DNA of 37,386 bases from Eshraghiella sp964441705 (GTDB taxonomy: Bacteria > Bacillota > Clostridia > Lachnospirales > Lachnospiraceae), in the NCBI GenBank assembly GCA_964441705.1, contig CAYTWF010000029.1, positions 1-37,386 of the forward strand, written 5' to 3'. A program made the translations under genes and the position numbers. A model generated the notes under the pieces. The model saw only the letters and a program-made list of their open reading frames with translations, was not told the origin of the DNA and made no database searches. Of the stretch, positions 31,426 through 37,386 are shown in pieces. Numbering within the stretch: position 1 is the first letter of the stretch; each line of letters begins with the position of its first letter.

Positions 31426-33096
31426 ATGACACTCAGTGATGTATCTAATATTTTTGGATTTGCAGGTGGACTGGGAATGTTCCTGTATGGAATGAAGCTT
31501 ATGTCAGGCGGGTTACAGAAGGCTGCAGGAGAGAAAATGAAAAGTCTCCTTAATGCGGTAACTAATAAAAGAATAATGGGTATTCTTGTTGGTGCATTAA
31601 TTACTGCAATTATTCAAAGCTCAGGTGCGACTACCGTTATGGTTGTTGGTTTTGTTAATGCCGGAATTCTCAATCTCATGCAGGCTGTTGGCGTAATTAT
31701 GGGAGCTAATATAGGTACGACAGCAACAGCATGGCTGGTTGCTATGGATTCTCTTGGAGATGCAGCAGCAGTTCTTAAGCCTGCATTTTATGCACCATTG
31801 ATGGTCGGAATTGGTGCTGCCCTTATAATGTTTTGCAAACAGCACAAGAAGCAGACACTTGGAGAAATTATTATTTCCCTTGGTCTTTTGTTCGTTGGAC
31901 TTAGTACAATGTCAGCATCTATGGGACCATATATGAAGAGTCAGGCTGTACAGAATATGTTTCTTACTCTTGGAACTAACCCACTTTTTGGAATACTTAT
32001 TGGTATGGTAGTTACAGGTGTTATGCAAAGCTCCTCAGCATCGGTTGGTGTATTACAGACACTTGCAGGCTATGGTGTTGTCCCGGCAGGAACAGCAGTA
32101 TTTATTTGTCTTGGCGCAGATATTGGCTCATGCTTTACTGCAATTATTTCAAGTGCAGGCGTGTCTAAGAATGCCAAAAGAGCTGCTGTAATTAATCTTC
32201 TGTTTAATTCCTTTGGTGTAATTATCTGGGGAACATTGATATTTATTTTCTTTAAGATATTCCCAGGTGTACAGGGCTACATAATGTCAAGTGTTACCAT
32301 TGCAATATTCCATTCAGGCTTTAAGCTTTGTAATACGGCATTGTTCTTCCCATTTGCAGGAAAGCTGGTGAAGCTTTCAGAGCTTATTATCAGAGACCAC
32401 AAGGAAGAAAAAGAACTTATTGCAGAGGTTCATCCGGAGGAACAGATGCTGTTGGATGAGCGTATTCTTAATACTCCATCTCTTGCAATTGGTGCAGTTA
32501 GTAATTACGTCGTTAAACTGGGTAGAATATGTGTGGAGAATCTTACAAGAGGACTCGATGCGGTTATGTATGGTCAGTTTGATGATGTTGATAAGATATA
32601 TGATACTGAGCAAAGCATTGACAGGGATGTGGCCAATTTATCAGATTTCCTTGTTAAGCTTAGTAACTCCGGACTCAGTGACAGTCAGAATATCTGTGTA
32701 AAGGATTTAATGTATACAGTTATTGACCTTGAAAGAGTTGGAGACCATGCTGAAAACCTGGCGGATCAGGCAGTTAAAATGAGAGATAATAATATCAGAT
32801 TTTCAGAACAGGGCTTAACAGATCTTGAACTTATGAGACAGGCAGTACTTGGTTCAATCAGCAATGCTGTTGATGCAAGAGAGAATGCTGACCTTGAAGA
32901 GGTTCGTAACACCTTTAGATTTGAAGATGAGGTGGATTCACTTGAGGAGGATATCAGGGATAAGCATGTAGAACGTCTTTCAAGACATGAATGCTCTTCT
33001 GATTCAGGTGTTATTTTCCTTAATATTCTTACCAATCTGGAAAGAGTATCTGACCACGCAATGAATATAGCAGGATATGTAAAGGACGAGGCTTAA
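31426..33096 (+). CDS. Na+/phosphate cotransporter family protein with C-terminal PhoU domain
   Basis: The 556-residue protein has eight or more membrane segments in two inverted repeats (about 5-320), each with a QSS motif: AIIQSSGATTV (62-72) and VMQSSSASVG (near 200). These are the substrate-site motifs of the NptA/PNaS family. A linker leads to a PhoU-like helical domain (about 345-556) with two E/D-rich metal-type motifs such as DLERVGDHAENLAD and NLERVSDHAMNIAG. It likely imports phosphate with sodium, and the PhoU part may regulate it. Its TAATG overlap with the next gene implies coupled translation. Confidence 0.93.
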   Translation: MTLSDVSNIFGFAGGLGMFLYGMKLMSGGLQKAAGEKMKSLLNAVTNKRIMGILVGALITAIIQSSGATTVMVVGFVNAGILNLMQAVGVIMGANIGTTATAWLVAMDSLGDAAAVLKPAFYAPLMVGIGAALIMFCKQHKKQTLGEIIISLGLLFVGLSTMSASMGPYMKSQAVQNMFLTLGTNPLFGILIGMVVTGVMQSSSASVGVLQTLAGYGVVPAGTAVFICLGADIGSCFTAIISSAGVSKNAKRAAVINLLFNSFGVIIWGTLIFIFFKIFPGVQGYIMSSVTIAIFHSGFKLCNTALFFPFAGKLVKLSELIIRDHKEEKELIAEVHPEEQMLLDERILNTPSLAIGAVSNYVVKLGRICVENLTRGLDAVMYGQFDDVDKIYDTEQSIDRDVANLSDFLVKLSNSGLSDSQNICVKDLMYTVIDLERVGDHAENLADQAVKMRDNNIRFSEQGLTDLELMRQAVLGSISNAVDARENADLEEVRNTFRFEDEVDSLEEDIRDKHVERLSRHECSSDSGVIFLNILTNLERVSDHAMNIAGYVKDEA

Positions 33097-34172
33097 TGCA
33101 TAATATTTATATAGACAACATAGTTAACAGGGTGGATATAAGACAGAATCTTATATCCATCAAGAATGAATTGAAGACCAGGAGCGATATCATGTCATTT
33201 ATTGAAAGTGACAATTATGATAGCACGCTCTTTTCTTCGTTATTGGACAGTGAAGATGCCAAGATAAGGAAAAATACAGCGCTTATAATGGGAGTACTGG
33301 GACAGCCGGTGTTTCTAAAACAGCTTGTAGAAGCATATCTTGAAGAGAAAACTCTTTTTATCAAAAGCTCATATCTTAAGGCTATTGCAGGATTTGATTA
33401 TTCGGCCTATAGAGACCAGCTGCTCAACAGAATGAAGGAGCTGGAGGCTGGAGCCTTTGATGAAGCGGATGTTAAGCATATTGCGGAGGAGCTTCACCAG
33501 CTTAGACTGATGTTTGGTGATACAGCTGTTGCTGTGAAGCATGTGTTTAGGGAACCATCAGCTCCGGTACAGGTTATTTTAACCGCAAGAAAGGAAATGC
33601 TTCCATATTTGCTGGAGGAGGTCTCAGACTTGGCTGGTGCAGCAGGAACAAGGAAGGTTTTCTGTGGTGTAATGGGTACAACAGCCAGAATTAATGAGCT
33701 TGCAGCAATAAGAATATATAAGGATATGCTTTTTCCTGTTAATGGAATGAAGGCGGCGGATAAATCAGAAATTGCTGTACAGCTGGTTCACGGTAATCTT
33801 AAGGACTTACTTGAGAAGCTTCACGGTGTAAGTGATGCACCTTATAGATTCAGACTTTCTTCGAGAAATCTGGATAATGCAAGAATTGCAAGAAGTATAG
33901 AGGCTCTTTCAAAGGGGTGGCTTGTTAATTCTGTATCAGATTATGAGATTGAACTGAAGCTTATTGAGAATAGAGAGGGCAAAGTAATCTGCCTTATGAA
34001 GCTGTATACAAGGAAGGATAAGCGCTTTACATATAGGCAGAGATATGTGGCAGCGTCAATAACACCTGTTAATGCGGCATCGATTGTATATCTTGTTAAG
34101 GATTATCTTACAAGGGATGCACAGATAATTGAAATTAAGACGCCGTATTTAATACAATTTAAGGTTGCCTGA
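33096..34172 (+). CDS. HEAT/THUMP-like N-terminal part of an RNA methyltransferase-type protein, truncated at the 3' end
   Basis: Translation is coupled to the cotransporter gene by a 1-nt overlap. Residues about 45-130 look like HEAT-type helical repeats (SSLLDSEDAKIRKNTALIMGVLG). About 165-330 resemble a THUMP-type RNA-binding region plus linker, ending RYRQRYVAASI-like, then PVNAASIVYLVKDYLTRDAQ. In THUMP/TRM11-type methyltransferases the next residues are the SAM motif, a DPFCGxGT-like loop, with some 180 further residues. Here the frame instead runs IIEIKTPYLIQFKVA and stops, at the exact place where GC content and gene content change. I infer that the methyltransferase domain was separated by insertion of the downstream element. 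The assignment to this family is moderate. Confidence 0.6.
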   Translation: MHNIYIDNIVNRVDIRQNLISIKNELKTRSDIMSFIESDNYDSTLFSSLLDSEDAKIRKNTALIMGVLGQPVFLKQLVEAYLEEKTLFIKSSYLKAIAGFDYSAYRDQLLNRMKELEAGAFDEADVKHIAEELHQLRLMFGDTAVAVKHVFREPSAPVQVILTARKEMLPYLLEEVSDLAGAAGTRKVFCGVMGTTARINELAAIRIYKDMLFPVNGMKAADKSEIAVQLVHGNLKDLLEKLHGVSDAPYRFRLSSRNLDNARIARSIEALSKGWLVNSVSDYEIELKLIENREGKVICLMKLYTRKDKRFTYRQRYVAASITPVNAASIVYLVKDYLTRDAQIIEIKTPYLIQFKVA

Positions 34173-34224
34173 CCGTAGGGGTTTCGGTTTTGACTTAGGG
34201 GTTTCGTTTTGGTCAGGGGTTTCG
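34115..34224. other. Inferred left junction of an integrative element with short direct repeats
   Basis: The methyltransferase-like frame loses family resemblance after about 34118 and stops at 34172. AGGGGTTTCG then occurs three times at 34177-34186, 34197-34206 and 34215-34224 (20 and 18 nt apart). Such arrays at element ends can bind a recombinase or accessory protein. The precise crossover cannot be fixed without the right end. Confidence 0.5.
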
Positions 34225-34267
34225 GTCGGGCACAGTCCCGGCTCGTTTTGTATATGGAGGAATGCTG

Positions 34268-34459
34268 ATGTACAAACTTACGAATAAACAATACGAAGAA
34301 TACCAGCGTCTGTGCTACGCTCGCGATCACGGACAGATGTTGACGCCGGATGGCCTGCGGCTTATCTGTGCCGGATTCGATTATGATCCGGAAGCTATCG
34401 GAAAGCACATATTGGAGACGTTGGCGAAGTTTCAAGCAGATGGAAAAACATACAAGTGA
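34268..34459 (+). CDS. Small ORF of the mobile element, unknown function
   Basis: The ATG at 34268 is 7 nt after GGAGG (34256-34260), better placed than the ATG at 34262. The 63-residue product (MYKLTNKQYEEYQRLCYARD start) is predicted helical, with no membrane segment, no cysteine pair and no motif I can name. It is followed 12 nt later by the XRE regulator, so the two are likely cotranscribed. It could be a small DNA-binding or antitoxin-like partner, but nothing in the sequence shows that. Confidence 0.55.
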   Translation: MYKLTNKQYEEYQRLCYARDHGQMLTPDGLRLICAGFDYDPEAIGKHILETLAKFQADGKTYK

Positions 34460-34471
34460 GGAGGGATTTTT

Positions 34472-35323
34472 GTGGACGATAATCAACTCGGTCGTAATAT
34501 AAAGCATTTGCGAGAAATGCATGCCGAAACACTGGAAGAACTGGGGGAAGCAATTCACTGTGCGAAATCAACTGTAGCGGGATATGAGCGCGGTGTGAGA
34601 AAGCCAGATTTGCAAACGCTACAAACTATCGGAGCGCACTATAACAAAACTACCGATGAACTCTTAAATTCTGACCTGACGGACTTGGGCGACTTAACTC
34701 TTGACCTGAATTCCCTGTCTGGGATGATCCAGCTGATCAGGATAATTCTGCCACTATATTCTTCGGATGAGGCTATGAAGAATGATAATTTCCGAAAGGG
34801 ATACGAGCTTTCACAAAGTATGCTTGAGAGCTTTTCAAGGGCAGAAACGCTATCAGGTAATGTTATTGTTAGGATTTTTGAATCCTTCCTAAATGCAGCT
34901 GATGAATCCGAGTCTCCTGAATCCGTTGCCAATTTGATGTGGAGTATTTTTATCTGGTGGACGCAAATGTATGATACGGAACAAATGTTGTCTTTGCAGA
35001 ATAAAATGCTATCGAAGAAACTGACATTTAAAGATTATATGAAGCTTCGGGATACAGAAAGTACAGCTATAAAGGAAAAGCGAGTGAGTTTCGTATCCGA
35101 TTTTAATGAAATAATAACCGCTACCTTGAAGGCATTGAAGTCAGAACAGGAGTGGTCGGATTTAGCGGATTATTATCTTGCTCTACGCTATGTCGTAGGA
35201 ATGGTCGATACAGATTTATCCTACGAAATGAATTCTGCTGTTGGAATGCAGATGATGCTCTCCTTTATGACACTGGGGAACGATATTGCTTTTAAATTCT
35301 GTGATACATGTTTGTCGGCCTAA
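34472..35323 (+). CDS. XRE family HTH regulator of the mobile element
   Basis: The gene starts at a GTG (34472) preceded by GAGGAGGG and encodes 283 residues. Residues 8-62 form a Cro/CI-type helix-turn-helix: LGRNIKHLREMHAETLEELG, CAKSTVAGYERGVRKPD, then LQTIGAHYNKTTDELL. The remaining 220 residues are helical with no domain I recognise; they may be for oligomerisation or sensing. Such regulators commonly control excision or transfer genes of integrative elements. The gene follows the 63-residue ORF in the same direction, and a 133-nt non-coding gap separates it from the next pair. Confidence 0.8.
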   Translation: MDDNQLGRNIKHLREMHAETLEELGEAIHCAKSTVAGYERGVRKPDLQTLQTIGAHYNKTTDELLNSDLTDLGDLTLDLNSLSGMIQLIRIILPLYSSDEAMKNDNFRKGYELSQSMLESFSRAETLSGNVIVRIFESFLNAADESESPESVANLMWSIFIWWTQMYDTEQMLSLQNKMLSKKLTFKDYMKLRDTESTAIKEKRVSFVSDFNEIITATLKALKSEQEWSDLADYYLALRYVVGMVDTDLSYEMNSAVGMQMMLSFMTLGNDIAFKFCDTCLSA

Positions 35324-35456
35324 ATAAATAGCCGCCCTCTATCGATCCATTCTGGGGGTAGGGGGCTGATGTTCTCATATCGCGAACTCCGTATGCCCGT
35401 AAACCAGTTATACTTAAGTCATAACAATCAATAACATCCGAAGGAGGTACTCTATC

Positions 35457-35891
35457 ATGGATGAAGAAAAGAAAGGTTTTGTGGCTTGGGTAAAGGTGCA
35501 TAAGAAGGAACTCATCATCGCGGGAGTAAGTGCAGGTGTTATCATAGCGGTAATTCTTGGAATAAAAAACAAGGATGCGCTTATGGAGTTATGGGAGACG
35601 ATGAAGTCATCTATCAAGAAACCAGTCGCTCCGGTCAGAGAAATCCCTGTTGCTACTCCGACTGTTCCTGTCGTTCCTGTAGCAGAAGTAAAGGAACTCC
35701 CTGTGGTTGAACTCGTGGATTCGAGCAAGATCATTCAGTATCCGTTTGATGTCAGTGACCATATTCGTAATTTACATCCGGGCTGGAAGGCTTCAGCAGA
35801 GAAGCTTGCGGAGGCAGAGAAGTTGGGCATCGTGCTACAGCCGGGTCAGACGCTGGTAGACGGTTATACGAAGGGAGGCATAGCTGCATGA
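35457..35891 (+). CDS. Single-pass membrane protein with Pro/Val-rich linker, unknown
   Basis: The 144-residue protein starts after GAAGGAGG. A Lys-rich head (residues 1-18) precedes one transmembrane segment at about 19-35 (ELIIAGVSAGVIIAVILG). A Pro/Val-rich linker (about 58-85) leads to a small C-terminal domain (about 95-144) with YPFDVSDHIRNLHPGWKAS. I know no family. It ends ATGA, overlapping the start of the next gene, so the two products are probably made in fixed ratio and may work together. It is carried by the putative mobile element. Roles such as surface exclusion, a conjugation accessory or phage defence are possible but unsupported. Confidence 0.6.
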   Translation: MDEEKKGFVAWVKVHKKELIIAGVSAGVIIAVILGIKNKDALMELWETMKSSIKKPVAPVREIPVATPTVPVVPVAEVKELPVVELVDSSKIIQYPFDVSDHIRNLHPGWKASAEKLAEAEKLGIVLQPGQTLVDGYTKGGIAA

Positions 35892-36214
35892 GAAGATCAA
35901 GCGAAGAAAAAGGACTTCTGGCAAAACTCGCAAGTGGTGTCTTGGACGGAATGGTTGGAGACGAGAAAGTCTATCACGGGTACAAAGATGTGTATTGTGG
36001 CAAATACATCAAAGATGGAGAACCGGTATCATATCGTCAGGGAGAATCCACTCGTTTCTTTAATGGAAAAGAAAATGAGCGGATTCCGGGCAAACGAACA
36101 GAGGAGCATTATGATACAGATGATCGTAAGTTGGAGTTCCTTCAAAGATATGGCTGGCTTACAGACGATGATGATGTGAGAAAATATAGCGCGAAGTACA
36201 AGCCGAAAAAGTGA
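35888..36214 (+). CDS. Small basic/acidic soluble protein coupled to the membrane protein, unknown
   Basis: The 108-residue product overlaps the previous gene by 4 nt, with AAGGGAGG upstream. It has no membrane segment. The first 25 residues form a helix (LLAKLASGVLDGMVG); the middle has a GYKDVYCGKYI strand pair and charged turns; the end is an acidic DTDDRKLEFLQRYGWLTDDDD helix and a Lys-rich tail. No known motif is evident. Coupling to the membrane protein suggests a two-component accessory unit of the element. Confidence 0.55.
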   Translation: MRRSSEEKGLLAKLASGVLDGMVGDEKVYHGYKDVYCGKYIKDGEPVSYRQGESTRFFNGKENERIPGKRTEEHYDTDDRKLEFLQRYGWLTDDDDVRKYSAKYKPKK

Positions 36215-36220
36215 ACAGTG

Positions 36221-36266
36221 AAAGGCTCCCCGTCACCGGAGAAATCCAGTGGTGAGGAGCTTTTCT
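36221..36266. terminator. Bidirectional terminator between the element genes and the recombinase
   Basis: GCTCCCCGTCACCGG (36225-36239) pairs with CCAGTGGTGAGGAGC (36246-36260) allowing a few mismatches, followed by TTTTCTT. It separates convergent genes and marks the point where GC content rises. Confidence 0.65.
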
Positions 36267-37386
36267 TATGCCTTGATGGTCTGGCCGTTTCGGAAGGTTA
36301 CGTCGATGTCGCCTTCGCCGTTGACCGTGATGTAATCCGTCAGGGCATTGAAATTATCAAGGGAGAACGCGGTCAGGGTTTCCGGCAGTTTCTCAAAGAC
36401 GGCAAGGAAATCCTCGACGCTGCCTTTTTGCGACTGCGTCTGGTTGATCTGTTCGTTCAAATCCTCGATGCGGGTCTTGAGCGACTCGTACCGGGCGGTC
36501 AGGTCATCGTACTTTTTCTGGTAGGCCTTCTGGTCGAGAGCAACGTGGGCGTTTTCGTAGATGTTCTGCTGGACGGCATCGGAAACAACCTGCGCTTCTT
36601 CCAGCAGCTTGTCGCGCTCGGCTTCCTGCTCTGTGGTGTCAAAGAGGAGCGCCATCATCTCGCGCCCGTTGGCGATGACCGCATCCTTTGTGGACAGCAG
36701 CTGGTTTGCCGCCGACAGGAAGGCATCCTGAATCTGCTCGTCCGTCAGGTGCGGAGTGCAGCAGTGCTTGCCGCCATCGTACTTGTGATTGCATTGCCAG
36801 ATCGTCCGTCGGTACTTGTCGGTCGAGTGCCAGACTTTTGAGCCGTACCAGCTTCCACACTGGCCGCATCGGATTTTGCTGGAGAAGGGATGAACGCCGC
36901 TGTGGTATTTCTTGCCCTTGCCGCGCTTGGCCATTTCCCGCTGAACCATGTCGAACTTTTCAGGCGGGATGATTGCCTCGTGGTTTCCTTCCACATAGTA
37001 TTGCGGAATTTCGCCTTCGTTCTTCTTTTGCTTTTTGGTCAGGTAATCGACCGTGAAGCACTTCTGCAGCAGGGCATCGCCTTTGTACTTCTCGTTGCTT
37101 AAGATGCTCTTGACCGTAGAAATGCTCCACTTATCCTTGCCGCCCGGAGTCTTGATCCCGTCGTCGGTGAGCTTCTGTGCGATGCCGTGGTAGGTCGTAC
37201 CCTGTAGGAACATATCGTAAATGCTCCGGACGACCTTGGCCTGCTCCGGATTTACCACCAGCTCACCGTTTGCGCCTCTGTCGTAGCCGAGGAACCGGTT
37301 GAATGGGATCGTGACCTTGCCGTCTGCAAATCGCTTTCTCTGTCCCCACGTGCAGTTCTCGGAAATGCTGCGGCTTTCCTCCTGCG
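36266..37386 (-). CDS. Large serine recombinase, C-terminal two thirds (partial)
   Basis: The minus-strand frame is open to the right edge (it reads ESRSISENCTWGQRKRFADG upstream of the first GTG), so the catalytic resolvase domain lies outside. Visible are the Recombinase domain (NRFLGYDRGANGELVVNPEQ, then QAKVVRSIYDMFL, and GIKTPGGKDKWSISTVKSIL), a zinc-ribbon domain (CGQCGSWYGSK ... WQCNHKY ... CCTPHL) and a long coiled coil (about the last 130 residues, with KDAV...EEAQVV, KTRIEDLNEQI) followed by a beta-rich end. This layout is typical of TndX/TnpX/phiC31-type recombinases of clostridial conjugative and mobilisable elements. It should catalyse integration or excision of the element. Its GC-rich codon use is unlike the rest of the window. 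Confidence 0.93.
   Translation of the reverse strand, partial: QEESRSISENCTWGQRKRFADGKVTIPFNRFLGYDRGANGELVVNPEQAKVVRSIYDMFLQGTTYHGIAQKLTDDGIKTPGGKDKWSISTVKSILSNEKYKGDALLQKCFTVDYLTKKQKKNEGEIPQYYVEGNHEAIIPPEKFDMVQREMAKRGKGKKYHSGVHPFSSKIRCGQCGSWYGSKVWHSTDKYRRTIWQCNHKYDGGKHCCTPHLTDEQIQDAFLSAANQLLSTKDAVIANGREMMALLFDTTEQEAERDKLLEEAQVVSDAVQQNIYENAHVALDQKAYQKKYDDLTARYESLKTRIEDLNEQINQTQSQKGSVEDFLAVFEKLPETLTAFSLDNFNALTDYITVNGEGDIDVTFRNGQTIKA

Larger units (their letters stand above)
34173..37386. mobile_element. Left part of a putative integrative element with serine recombinase
   Basis: The segment differs from the left 34 kb in base composition and codon use and carries accessory genes: a small ORF, an XRE regulator, two unknown overlapping genes, and a large serine recombinase on the opposite strand. 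It interrupts a host gene. The recombinase part (from about 36.2 kb) is clearly richer in GC than 34.2-36.2 kb, so two nested elements are possible. The right end is outside the window. Confidence 0.6.

Noticed and set aside
34177..34224. Short repeats considered as a CRISPR array
   Set aside because: Repeats are only 10 bp with 8-10 bp spacers and no cas genes are present.
35324..35456. Hairpin-like sequence (AGCC...GGGGGCT) after the XRE gene considered as a terminator
   Set aside because: The stem is interrupted and no T tract follows, so it is not called.
36218..36841. A 207-residue plus-strand frame opposite the recombinase
   Set aside because: It is antisense to the coiled-coil part of a clear recombinase. 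Long antisense frames are common in GC-rich DNA.
1..37386. Search by eye for tRNA and rRNA genes
   Set aside because: No cloverleaf with a GGTTCGA-type T arm and no rRNA-like segment was seen. The only tRNA-related signal is the T-box leader.

Overview
The window looks like a chromosomal segment from a low-GC, Gram-positive anaerobe of the Clostridia, most likely Lachnospiraceae. The evidence is AT-rich DNA, strong GGAGG-type ribosome binding sites, a tyrosine T-box leader, a CIRCE-controlled groESL operon and many small families common in gut Lachnospiraceae (DUF2225, DUF6062-like, Rpn-like nuclease, DegV, Na/Pi-PhoU). A Lachnospira/Eubacterium eligens-like host is a guess only.

Layout. 1-2535: the fragment of a minimal nucleotidyltransferase whose motif is broken, then a secreted papain-like cysteine peptidase followed by a lipoprotein with two internal repeats. 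2549-8407: a membrane chemoreceptor-like protein, divergent from a 1398-residue soluble multi-PAS hybrid histidine kinase. 8409-9718: a degV-marR operon with a repeat operator at its promoter. 9846-16627: a tight five-gene operon encoding a cytidylate-kinase-like protein, a heterodimeric ABC exporter, RarA and a tandem HD/HD-GYP protein, ended by a bidirectional terminator shared with tyrS. 16639-18203: tyrS with its T-box leader and promoter. 18261-21253: a DUF2225 protein translationally coupled to an LTA-synthase-family enzyme. 21258-22747: two palindromic repeat elements bracketing an Rpn-family nuclease gene. 22751-26186: a DUF6062-like protein, a MocR regulator, a small acidic membrane protein and an OGG-type DNA glycosylase. 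26269-28393: groESL with promoter, CIRCE and a 56-bp perfect palindrome as terminator. 28406-30695: another palindromic repeat, a small membrane protein and guaB. 30742-34172: an amidase, a Na/Pi cotransporter-PhoU protein and a THUMP-like protein that appears to have lost its methyltransferase domain.

From about 34.1 kb the DNA changes character. GC rises, short direct repeats appear, and the genes become accessory ones: a small ORF, an XRE regulator, two overlapping small unknown proteins and a convergent, GC-rich large serine recombinase running off the right edge. I read this as the left end of an integrative element (or a mosaic of two) inserted in the THUMP/methyltransferase gene. The rest of the element and the missing half of that gene should lie to the right.

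The features most worth following up are the disrupted methyltransferase gene with its element junction, the peptidase-lipoprotein cassette, and the palindromic repeat elements around the Rpn gene and downstream of groEL.
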